A DNA stretch of 5,258 bases from Brevundimonas sp. (GCA_024711185.1 JANJTI010000065.1:1-5258), one strand, 5' to 3'; positions 1-5,258 are shown, counted from the first letter of the stretch. Notes: generated by a model not told the origin, from the letters alone. Made by a program: numbers and translations.

Positions 1-284
1 CGAACAAGACCAATCGCGTGAGTCACGTCGGAGTTCTCGATCGCCGTCCGGCTGGTCAGTGTCGCGGCCCAGCGATCGAGACGGTCCAGCAGGAGGTCGG
101 CTTCATCGGTCGAGCGAATCCTCATGCGCGCGAGCTTCGAAACCGCCGCCGAACATTCGGCGAGGCAGAACTCGCTGAGCAGGACGCGCGACTCAGCGTC
201 CCGTACGAAGGGGTCGACGACCGTGTGTGCTGCCTCTTCCGCCACCGCAGCCATCACGGCGCTGGCATCCAGATAGAGGCTCAC
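1..284 (-). CDS. PIN-domain (VapC-like) type II toxin, partial (C-terminus beyond left edge)
   Basis: This is the N-terminal 94 residues of a PIN-domain ribonuclease, the toxin of a type II toxin-antitoxin pair. I see the family's opening strand and first acidic residue in LYLDASAV (Asp6), then a helix with the second acidic residue in LAECSAAVSKL (Glu43). The last residues in view, near AIENSDVTHAIGLV, still precede the usual third acidic site (the DALH-type motif), so about 35-40 residues probably lie off the window, given a usual length near 130. The start is a GTG at 284-282 that shares GTGA with the antitoxin stop (4-nt overlap), which implies translational coupling. By family knowledge, PIN toxins cleave RNA with bound Mg2+ or Mn2+ and are neutralised by their cognate antitoxin. 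The exact RNA target cannot be read from sequence. No frameshift or stop is seen in the visible part, so it may be functional. Confidence 0.85.
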   Translation of the reverse strand, partial: MSLYLDASAVMAAVAEEAAHTVVDPFVRDAESRVLLSEFCLAECSAAVSKLARMRIRSTDEADLLLDRLDRWAATLTSRTAIENSDVTHAIGLV

Positions 285-532
285 TCGGGATCGCCGTCAC
301 GCATCGAGCGGATCAACTCGGCGGCGGAAATTCCGAGAGGCGGTCCCTTTAGCCGTTCACGGACGAACGCGTCGTAAAGCGCCTGGCGTTCCTCCAACGT
401 CAGCCTGGGAGCTGACCTCAACTCGGCGACCGGCTTGCCGTGCCGGGTGATGGTGATGCTCTCGCCCTTCTCGACCCGCTCGAGCAGATGGGTGAACTTG
501 TTCTTCGCTTCCGCGACCCCGTAGCTGGCCAT
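281..532 (-). CDS. Phd/YefM-family antitoxin
   Basis: This 83-residue protein resembles antitoxins of the Phd/YefM (prevent-host-death) fold. The N-terminal half (about 1-45) has the typical pattern: MASYGVAEAKNKF, a helix LLERVEKGE, then ITITRHGKPVAEL. Known members use this half to dimerise and bind operator DNA. The C-terminal half (about 46-83, with LTLEERQALYDAF and ISAAELIRSMRDG) should wrap the toxin. The ATG at 532 is chosen because a near-perfect AGGAGGT lies six bases upstream. The frame remains open far upstream (through the complement of the cystathionine synthase gene), but that extension is not coding. The downstream PIN toxin overlaps by 4 nt, giving the usual antitoxin-first order. 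Pairing a Phd/YefM antitoxin with a PIN toxin is common. It is probably autoregulated through the repeats at 552-570. Confidence 0.87.
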   Translation of the reverse strand: MASYGVAEAKNKFTHLLERVEKGESITITRHGKPVAELRSAPRLTLEERQALYDAFVRERLKGPPLGISAAELIRSMRDGDPE

Positions 533-538
533 GGCGCG

Positions 539-545
539 ACCTCCT
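539..545 (-). promoter_or_regulatory. Shine-Dalgarno site of the antitoxin gene
   Basis: On the minus strand the sequence reads AGGAGGT, followed by six bases and the ATG at 532. It is the strongest ribosome-binding site in the window and decides the antitoxin start against upstream in-frame ATG codons. High antitoxin translation relative to the overlapping GTG-started toxin is the normal arrangement in type II modules. Confidence 0.8.
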
Positions 546-551
546 GTTCTG

Positions 552-570
552 GCCATAAATATAGCCATAA
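552..570. repeat. 7-5-7 direct repeat GCCATAA-ATATA-GCCATAA, candidate TA operator
   Basis: Two perfect copies of GCCATAA (552-558 and 564-570) flank ATATA, in an AT-rich island that contrasts with the surrounding GC-rich DNA. The repeats lie 20-38 bp upstream of the antitoxin ATG, where a promoter -10 element would sit; the minus strand reads TATATT across the centre. An antitoxin-toxin complex could bind here and repress the promoter. The repeats are direct, whereas many antitoxin operators are palindromic, so the operator role is an inference. A further GCCAT at 528-532, 24 bp from the first copy, includes the start codon and may be chance. Confidence 0.4.
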
Positions 571-592
571 TCGCCCTGCGCCGCCAGTCGGG

Positions 593-621
593 TTGTCCCG
601 GCGCGGGGCCGGGCCTAGCTT
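593..621 (+). promoter_or_regulatory. weak candidate promoter for the cystathionine synthase operon
   Basis: TTGTCC at 593-598 and TAGCTT at 616-621 are separated by 17 bp, giving a partial match to housekeeping -35 and -10 boxes (4/6 and 3/6 matches to the E. coli consensus). The location is sensible, 32-60 bp upstream of the first ATG of the plus-strand operon. The spacer holds a 6-bp inverted repeat, CCCGGC at 597-602 and GCCGGG at 608-613. GC-rich genomes often have degenerate promoters, so this is only a candidate. Confidence 0.25.
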
Positions 622-652
622 CCGGCGCGAAATGTCCCATCGGAGTGTCTGA

Positions 653-2056
653 ATGTCTCTCGCCCCCGCCCCGGTCCTGACCGGCCCGACCGGATCGCTG
701 CTGGACCTGATCGGCAAGACGCCGATGGTGGAGGTGACAAAGATCGACACCGGACCGTGCCGGCTGTTCCTCAAGCTGGAGAGCCAGAACCCCGGCGGCT
801 CGATCAAGGACCGCATCGCCCTGTCGATGATCGAGGCCGCCGAACGGGAGGGCTTCCTGAAGCCGGGCGGGACCATCGTCGAGGCCACCGCGGGCAACAC
901 GGGACTGGCGCTGACGCTGGTGGGCCAAGCCAAGGGCTACAAGGTGCTTCTCGTCATCCCCGACAAGATGTCCAAGGAAAAGATCCAGCATATCCGGGCG
1001 ATGGGGGCGGACGTTCGCCTGACGCGTTCGGACGTCCCGCATGGACATCCCGAATACTATACCGACATGGCCGAGCGGCTGGCGCAGCAGATCCCCGGCG
1101 GCTTCTACGTCAACCAGTTCGCCAACGACGCCAACTCCGAGGCGCACTTCCGTTCGACCGGTCCCGAAATCTGGGAGCAGATGGGCGGCGACATCGACGC
1201 CTTCGTGGCCGGGATCGGCTCGGGCGGGACCATCACCGGCATCGCGCGGTACCTTAAGTCGAGGGGGTCGAAGGCGCAGATTATCCTCGCCGACCCGGTA
1301 GGCTCGACCCTGGCCGGCCTGGTCAACGAAGGCGTGCCGGGGCCGGAGGGCAGCTACACGGTCGAGGGCATCGGCCAGAATTTCGTGCCCGACACCGCCG
1401 ACATGAGTCTGATCGACAAGGCCTATTCGATTCCGGATGCGGAGGCGGTGGCGACCGTGCGCGAGCTGCTGCTCAAGGAGGGGGTGCTCGCCGGCTCTTC
1501 CTCGGGCACGCTCATCGCGGCGGCGCTGCGCTGGTGCCGCGAGCAGACCGAGCCGAAGCGGGTGGTGACCTTCGTCTGCGACACCGGGGCCAAGTATCTG
1601 TCCAAGGTCTACAACGACGCCTGGCTGGCCGACCACGGCCTGGCCGAACGCGAGCTGCACGGCGACCTGTCGGATCTGATCACCCGAAAGTACGAGAACG
1701 GCGACGTGGTGGTTATCGGGCCGGAGGACACCCTCGACACGGCCTTCAAGCGGATGAAGGGCTCGGACGTCTCGCAGTTGCCGGTGATCCAGGACGGCCG
1801 GCTGATCGGCATTCTCGACGAAAGCGACATCGTGCATGTGATGGACACCGATGAGATCACCCGCAGGGAGCGCTTCGCCAAGCCCGTCTCGTCGGCGATG
1901 ACCCGGGATCTGGATACGGTGCAGGTCGGTGAGCCGCTGGATGCCCTGGTTCCGTTGTTCGACCGTGATCGGGTAGCCATCGTCCTGGACGGAGAGAGGT
2001 TCGTGGGCCTGATCACCCGCACCGACCTGATCAATCACCTCAGCCTGAACCGCTAG
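653..2056 (+). CDS. cystathionine beta-synthase with C-terminal CBS-domain pair
   Basis: This 467-residue, PLP-dependent cytosolic enzyme condenses serine with homocysteine to make cystathionine, the first step of reverse transsulfuration. The fold-type II catalytic domain spans about 15-330. NPGGSIKDR carries the PLP lysine (Lys52), TAGNTG (79-84) is the substrate loop, GIGSGGTITG (187-196) binds the PLP phosphate, and GSSSG (281-285) should supply the serine near the pyridine nitrogen. EGIGQNF (238-244) and DTGAKYLSKVYND (310-322) are typical of cystathionine beta-synthase rather than plain cysteine synthase. A Bateman module of two CBS motifs follows (about 345-398 and 408-465), known as regulatory in this family. 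The N-terminal haem-binding segment of animal enzymes is absent. The ATG at 653 has a modest GGAG at 642-645. The next gene starts 3 nt after the stop. A gamma-lyase-family enzyme ends the same operon, which supports this role over O-acetylserine sulfhydrylase. Confidence 0.93.
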   Translation: MSLAPAPVLTGPTGSLLDLIGKTPMVEVTKIDTGPCRLFLKLESQNPGGSIKDRIALSMIEAAEREGFLKPGGTIVEATAGNTGLALTLVGQAKGYKVLLVIPDKMSKEKIQHIRAMGADVRLTRSDVPHGHPEYYTDMAERLAQQIPGGFYVNQFANDANSEAHFRSTGPEIWEQMGGDIDAFVAGIGSGGTITGIARYLKSRGSKAQIILADPVGSTLAGLVNEGVPGPEGSYTVEGIGQNFVPDTADMSLIDKAYSIPDAEAVATVRELLLKEGVLAGSSSGTLIAAALRWCREQTEPKRVVTFVCDTGAKYLSKVYNDAWLADHGLAERELHGDLSDLITRKYENGDVVVIGPEDTLDTAFKRMKGSDVSQLPVIQDGRLIGILDESDIVHVMDTDEITRRERFAKPVSSAMTRDLDTVQVGEPLDALVPLFDRDRVAIVLDGERFVGLITRTDLINHLSLNR

Positions 2057-2059
2057 CTC

Positions 2060-2812
2060 ATGAAGGCCACGCTGTTCGCTCTCCTGGTGTCGCTGGCGGC
2101 GGGTTGGGCGGCGGCGGCGCAGTCACAGACCCCTTGCCCCGGGGATCTGCCGCACGCGGCGACGCGCGAGCCGGTCGAGTACGTCAGCGGCGGGCGCGTC
2201 GTCCGGGCCCTGATCTATCGGCCGCGACTGCCGGGCGGGGCCGGCGTGGTGCTGTTGCACGGCGCGCGCGGCCTGGCCGCCGATGCGCCGCGGTTCGACG
2301 CCCACGCCATCCAGCTGGCGTCTCGCGGCTACCATGTGCTGGTTCCCAACTACTACGATGCGCGGGCCGGACAGGAGCGCCGGACGGGGCGGGATCTGAG
2401 AACCTGGCGCCGGGTCGCGGCCGACGGCGCGACCTTCCTCGCCGCACAGCCGGGTGTAGAAGCCGGCAGGGTCGCCGGCTGGGGCTATTCGCTGGGCGGC
2501 TTCCTGTCCGGAGAGGCGGCGATGGAGAGCGCGGCGTTCACGGCGGCTGTTTCGCTGGCGGGCGGAACCGATGTGGGCGAGCCGGGGCGGAGCCGGCGGG
2601 GAGTTCCGGTGCTGCTGATCCATGCCCGGCAGGATCCGGTGATCTCCCCGATCTCGACCCGCCAGTGGGGCGAGGTCCTGCGGCGTCGCGGCGCCGACGT
2701 CGAGCTGCTCGAGCTCGATTGGGAAGGGCACGGCTTCGACGGGCCGGCGTGGTGCGCCATCTTTGAGGCGAGCCGGGCGTTCCTCGACCGGACCGTGGGG
2801 GCCCCCGAATGA
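2060..2812 (+). CDS. exported alpha/beta hydrolase, dienelactone-hydrolase-like (paralogue 1)
   Basis: This 250-residue alpha/beta hydrolase begins with a Sec-type signal peptide: MK, a hydrophobic stretch to about residue 19, and probable cleavage near AAAAQ. The mature part shows the oxyanion-strand motif VVLLHGARG (63-71), the nucleophile elbow GWGYSLGG with Ser144, the acid in HARQDPV (Asp192) and the histidine in WEGHGF (His224). The order and spacing match dienelactone hydrolase-like enzymes, but classical members use cysteine as nucleophile and here it is serine, so an esterase or acyl-hydrolase activity is more likely. The substrate is unknown. It has only two cysteines, Cys26 just after the signal and Cys232 near the end, which could form a disulfide. 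The start has no clear Shine-Dalgarno site and follows the upstream stop by 3 nt, so translation is probably coupled. It is a close paralogue of the next gene. Confidence 0.85.
   Translation: MKATLFALLVSLAAGWAAAAQSQTPCPGDLPHAATREPVEYVSGGRVVRALIYRPRLPGGAGVVLLHGARGLAADAPRFDAHAIQLASRGYHVLVPNYYDARAGQERRTGRDLRTWRRVAADGATFLAAQPGVEAGRVAGWGYSLGGFLSGEAAMESAAFTAAVSLAGGTDVGEPGRSRRGVPVLLIHARQDPVISPISTRQWGEVLRRRGADVELLELDWEGHGFDGPAWCAIFEASRAFLDRTVGAPE
2294..2334 (+). repeat. near-identical 41-bp block, copy 1 (within paralogue 1)
   Basis: This segment, coding for FDAHAIQLASRGY, matches 3055-3095 in the next gene at 40 of 41 bases, with the first 29 identical. The two genes differ much more on either side. 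It is a paralogue-derived repeat, not a mobile element. Confidence 0.85.
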
Positions 2813-3585
2813 GCTGGGCGGCGCTCCTGCTCGCGGGGCTGCTCGCCGCAACGCCGCCCGGCGCCGCGCAGGCGCAGGTCGGTGTGCCCGGCTGCGCCGA
2901 CGACGTAGCGGTGCGGGCGACGCGGGAACTGGTCAGCTTCGAGAGCCGGGGCGTTCCGATCCGCGCCCATCTCTACACGCCGCGCGGAGAGGCGAACGGG
3001 GCGGCCATCGTCCTGCTCCACGGCGGGACCGGGTTCGAAATAAATTCGATCCTCTTCGACGCCCACGCCATCCAGCTGGCGTCCCGCGGCTACCAGGTCC
3101 TCCTTCCGGCCTACTTCGACGCGGCCCGGCCGGACACGCGACGTCGCACCGTCAACGCCAGGGCCTGGCGGCAGGCGGCGCTGGACGCGGCGGCCGAACT
3201 GTCCCGCCGTTCCGGCGTCGAGCCGGGCCGGGTGGCGCTGTGGGGCTATTCCCGGGGAGCCGGCGTGGCCGCCGCGGCGGCGACGGCGCCCGGGAGCGGA
3301 GTGCGCGCGGCCATCCTTGCGGCGGGAGGGGGGTCGGTGGACGGCGAGAGCCCGGCCGGCCGCGACCTGTCCGTCCTGATGCTGCACGCGCGCCGGGACG
3401 AAGCCGTGCCGGTGCGGGCGACGTTGCGACTGGCCGACGAGTTGCGCGAGGCCGGCGCGGCCGTCGAGGTGCAGGCGCTTGATTTCGACGGGCACCAGTA
3501 CGACCTGGCGACGTGGTGCGAGGTGTTTCGCCGGACGCGGCGCTTTCTCGAGTCACGTCCGGAGGGGGCCCATGGACCGGCGTAG
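2809..3585 (+). CDS. exported alpha/beta hydrolase, dienelactone-hydrolase-like (paralogue 2)
   Basis: This 258-residue alpha/beta hydrolase is closely related to the preceding gene. A short Sec-type signal (hydrophobic 4-14) should be cut after AQA (residue 22). The catalytic set is complete: IVLLHGGTG (67-75), the serine elbow WGYSRGAG (Ser148), the acid in HARRDEAV (Asp197) and the histidine in DFDGHQYD (His229). The block FDAHAIQLASRGY (83-95) is identical to paralogue 1. It has just two cysteines (Cys29 and Cys237), at positions equivalent to those of paralogue 1, which suggests a shared extracytoplasmic disulfide. The ATG overlaps the upstream stop in ATGA, and a GGGGGCCCCC palindrome sits just upstream at 2797-2806 in place of a clear ribosome-binding site. 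Its last 14 nt overlap the start of the third hydrolase. Substrate is unknown; esterase or thioesterase chemistry is possible but not shown by the sequence. Confidence 0.85.
   Translation: MSWAALLLAGLLAATPPGAAQAQVGVPGCADDVAVRATRELVSFESRGVPIRAHLYTPRGEANGAAIVLLHGGTGFEINSILFDAHAIQLASRGYQVLLPAYFDAARPDTRRRTVNARAWRQAALDAAAELSRRSGVEPGRVALWGYSRGAGVAAAAATAPGSGVRAAILAAGGGSVDGESPAGRDLSVLMLHARRDEAVPVRATLRLADELREAGAAVEVQALDFDGHQYDLATWCEVFRRTRRFLESRPEGAHGPA
3055..3095 (+). repeat. near-identical 41-bp block, copy 2 (within paralogue 2)
   Basis: This is the partner of 2294-2334, with a single synonymous difference at 3084 (TCC here, TCT in copy 1, both Ser). Near-perfect identity at synonymous sites is greater than in the surrounding sequence. 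Confidence 0.85.
3561..3566 (+). promoter_or_regulatory. Shine-Dalgarno site setting the start of the third hydrolase
   Basis: GGAGGG, five bases before the ATG at 3572, lies inside the 3' end of the preceding gene. It favours this start over the in-frame ATG at 3479, and the leader that follows (MDRRSLLLAAAA) looks like a genuine signal peptide, which the longer form would bury. Confidence 0.7.
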
Positions 3586-4306
3586 CCTGCTGCTCGCTGC
3601 GGCGGCGACGGCGCTTCCGGGGGCGGCGCCGCCACAGGAGGCGGGAGGGCCGACCTACGAGGGCGTGACATTCCAGAGCCATGGCAAGCCGATCCGCGCC
3701 AGCCACTACCGCCCGACCGGTGCGGGCAGGCGGGCCGCCGTCGTGATGATGCACGGCTCGGGCGGGCGCATCCGCAACGCCGGCCCATGGCACGAACTCG
3801 CCATGCGCTTCGCGGGCGACGGCTACGAGGTGCTCACGCCGCTCTACACGGACGCCTTTCCGGACGACGGGGTTCGGCCGCAACGGATGATGGAGGCCTG
3901 GCGCGACGTCGGCGAACACGCGATCGACTGGTTCATCGGGCGCGGGATCGATCGTCGGCGCACGGCGATGTTCGGCTACTCGCTGGGATCCTATGTCGCC
4001 GTCGACGGGGCGCTGGGCAACAGCCGGGCCGCGGCGGCGATCGGGCTGGCCGGGGGCGTCGACGTCTACACCCCGCGTCGGCCGCGCCGGCGCATTCCGG
4101 TGCTGATCATCCGGGCCGCGAACGACACCCACGTCCTGCCCCGCAACACCGCCGCCTGGGTCGAATTTCTCCGCGAGAACGACATTCCCGTCGACGTCGA
4201 GGTTATAGACGGGGCCGGACACCTGTTCACGCCGCCGGAGTGGGCCGAGATTTTCGCCCGCTCCGCGGCCTTCTACGCCGGCAATATCGGCCGCCCCGAG
4301 GATTGA
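3572..4306 (+). CDS. exported alpha/beta hydrolase with Tat-like leader (paralogue 3, divergent)
   Basis: This 244-residue member of the same hydrolase group begins MDRRSLLLAAAATALPGA: two arginines followed by a hydrophobic run, resembling a twin-arginine (Tat) signal, though not the full consensus. The catalytic positions are present: VVMMHGSGG (57-65), serine elbow FGYSLGS (Ser137), acid in RAANDTHV (Asp185) and histidine in DGAGHLF (His217). It lacks cysteine entirely. Where paralogues 1 and 2 have Trp-Cys near the C-terminus, it has Trp224-Ala225. A start at 3479 is possible in frame but would put about 31 unlikely residues before the leader, and the RBS at 3561 supports 3572. It overlaps the upstream gene by 14 nt and its stop touches the next gene in TGATGATG. 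It is more diverged than the first two are from each other, pointing to an older duplication. Substrate is unknown. Confidence 0.83.
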   Translation: MDRRSLLLAAAATALPGAAPPQEAGGPTYEGVTFQSHGKPIRASHYRPTGAGRRAAVVMMHGSGGRIRNAGPWHELAMRFAGDGYEVLTPLYTDAFPDDGVRPQRMMEAWRDVGEHAIDWFIGRGIDRRRTAMFGYSLGSYVAVDGALGNSRAAAAIGLAGGVDVYTPRRPRRRIPVLIIRAANDTHVLPRNTAAWVEFLRENDIPVDVEVIDGAGHLFTPPEWAEIFARSAAFYAGNIGRPED

Positions 4307-4308
4307 TG

Positions 4309-5258
4309 ATGAGTACGCTGAAGAACAGCCAGGGCTTCTCCACCCGCGCCATCCACGCCGGCCAGCGGCCCGACCCGACCACGGGGGCGGTGATGACGCC
4401 GATCTACGCCACCTCGACCTACGCCCAGGAAAGCCCGGGCGTGAACAAGGGCTATGAGTACGCGCGCGGCAAGAACCCGACCCGGGAGGCGTTCGAGGCC
4501 TGCCTGGCGGATCTGGAGGGCGGGGTGCAGGGCTTCGCCTTCGCCTCGGGCATGGCGGCGACGGCGACAGCGCTGGAGCTGCTGGACGCGGGATCGCACA
4601 TCGTCACCGGTGACGACCTGTACGGCGGCAGCTGGCGGCTGTTCGAGCGGGTGCGGCGGCGCTCGATGGGGCTGGACTTCGCCTATGTCGACCTGTCCGA
4701 CCTGGCCGCGGTCGAGGCGGCCATCACGCCGAAGACGCGGATGATCTGGGCCGAGACGCCGACCAATCCGCTGATGAAGCTGGCCGACATCGAGGGCCTG
4801 TCGAAGATCGCGAAGGCGCGCGGGCTGAAGCTGGTGGTCGACAACACCTTCGCCACTCCGTGGAGCCAGCAGCCGCTGTCGCTGGGCGCGGACATCGTGA
4901 TGCATTCGGCGACCAAATACCTGAACGGCCACTCGGACATCATCGGCGGGGCGCTGGTGACGGGCGACGCCGAACTGGCGAAGGAGCTGAAGTTCCTTCA
5001 GAATTCCGTCGGCGGCGTGATGGGGCCGTTCGACGCCTTCCTCGCCAATCGCGGCCTGAAGACCCTGGGCCTGCGCATGAAGGCGCACAACGAGAACGCC
5101 CTGGCGATCGCGCGCTGGCTCGAGACCCGCAAGGGGATCGCGAAGGTGATCTACCCAGGCCTGATCAGCCATCCGCAGCACGAGCTGGCGGCGCGGCAAA
5201 TGAACGGCCGTTTCGGCGGCATGGTCACCGTCCTGATCGACGGCGATCTGGCGCGGAC
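4309..5258 (+). CDS. cystathionine gamma-lyase / gamma-synthase family PLP enzyme, partial (C-terminus beyond right edge)
   Basis: These are the first 316 residues of a fold-type I Cys/Met-metabolism PLP enzyme, usually about 380-400 long. FSTRAIHAGQRPDPTTGAV (10-28) is the family's N-terminal signature. YEYARGKNPTRE (49-60) holds the Tyr and Arg that reach the neighbour subunit's PLP phosphate, ASGMAA binds PLP, ETPTNP and VDNTFATP are the substrate and cofactor strands, and HSATKYLNGHSD carries the PLP lysine (Lys203). Sequence alone does not cleanly separate gamma-lyase (cystathionine to cysteine, 2-oxobutyrate and ammonia) from gamma-synthase. Sharing an operon with cystathionine beta-synthase favours gamma-lyase, completing reverse transsulfuration. 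GAGGA at 4298-4302 is better spaced for the ATG at 4309 than for the in-frame ATG at 4306, which overlaps the upstream stop by one base; either could be used. The protein is cytosolic, with no signal peptide. Confidence 0.9.
   Translation, partial: MSTLKNSQGFSTRAIHAGQRPDPTTGAVMTPIYATSTYAQESPGVNKGYEYARGKNPTREAFEACLADLEGGVQGFAFASGMAATATALELLDAGSHIVTGDDLYGGSWRLFERVRRRSMGLDFAYVDLSDLAAVEAAITPKTRMIWAETPTNPLMKLADIEGLSKIAKARGLKLVVDNTFATPWSQQPLSLGADIVMHSATKYLNGHSDIIGGALVTGDAELAKELKFLQNSVGGVMGPFDAFLANRGLKTLGLRMKAHNENALAIARWLETRKGIAKVIYPGLISHPQHELAARQMNGRFGGMVTVLIDGDLAR

Noticed and set aside
18..377. Plus-strand open frame across the toxin-antitoxin genes
   Set aside because: Arginine-rich, low-complexity translation opposite two recognisable genes with good overlap and RBS; it is a shadow frame.
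597..613. CCCGGC-GCGGG-GCCGGG hairpin as a terminator
   Set aside because: A 6-bp GC stem with a 5-nt loop but no T-run on either strand, located just upstream of a gene start rather than after a gene end.
533..2038. Long minus-strand open frame continuing upstream of the antitoxin through the complement of the cystathionine synthase gene
   Set aside because: Stop-free only because GC-rich codons leave few stops on the opposite strand. The translation has no recognisable domain, while the plus strand encodes a complete enzyme; only the last 83 codons (281-532) are real.
653..2056. Cysteine synthase (O-acetylserine sulfhydrylase) as the identity of the first operon gene
   Set aside because: The 467-residue length, the C-terminal CBS-domain pair, EGIGQNF-type motifs and the gamma-lyase partner fit cystathionine beta-synthase better.
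3479..3571. Upstream ATG at 3479 as the start of the third hydrolase
   Set aside because: It would overlap the previous gene by 107 nt and hide the signal peptide. The ATG at 3572 has a GGAGGG site and a proper leader.
2485..5199. Several long minus-strand open frames opposite the hydrolase and gamma-lyase genes
   Set aside because: Pro/Arg/Ala/Gly-rich translations without motifs, lying exactly opposite genes with intact catalytic residues.
1..5258. CRISPR array, tRNA/rRNA, insertion sequence or phage attachment site
   Set aside because: No regularly spaced repeats, RNA-gene signatures, transposase motifs or terminal inverted repeats were seen on either strand.

Overview
The window is about 5.3 kb of very GC-rich, densely coding bacterial DNA. 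Strong third-position GC bias, Shine-Dalgarno start sites and the kinds of protein present suggest a high-GC proteobacterium. An alphaproteobacterium (Caulobacterales-like) or a xanthomonad-like gammaproteobacterium would both fit; the sequence alone does not settle it.

Layout. At the left edge, on the minus strand, is a type II toxin-antitoxin pair: a Phd/YefM-like antitoxin (281-532) and, overlapping it by 4 nt, a PIN-domain (VapC-like) toxin that runs off the left end. A 120-bp divergent intergenic region (533-652) separates it from a plus-strand operon. That region holds an excellent antitoxin RBS and a 7-5-7 direct repeat that may be the TA operator. Five genes follow with almost no spacing: cystathionine beta-synthase with C-terminal CBS domains (653-2056); three consecutive paralogous exported alpha/beta hydrolases of the dienelactone-hydrolase-like group (2060-2812, 2809-3585, 3572-4306); and a cystathionine gamma-lyase/gamma-synthase-family PLP enzyme (4309 to beyond the right edge). 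The junctions are a 3-nt gap, a 4-nt ATGA overlap, a 14-nt overlap and a near-abutting TGATGATG.

How they work together. The two PLP enzymes form the reverse transsulfuration route: homocysteine plus serine gives cystathionine, which is cleaved to cysteine. Both are cytosolic. The three hydrolases between them each carry an export signal and a complete Ser-Asp-His triad, so they should act outside the cytoplasm. Their link to sulfur amino-acid metabolism is unexplained and is the most interesting feature here. The first two hydrolases share exactly two cysteines at matching positions (a predicted disulfide) and look Sec-exported. The third has no cysteine at all and a twin-arginine-like leader. 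No RNA genes, CRISPR arrays, insertion sequences or convincing terminators were seen, and no gene-free stretch exceeds 120 bp.
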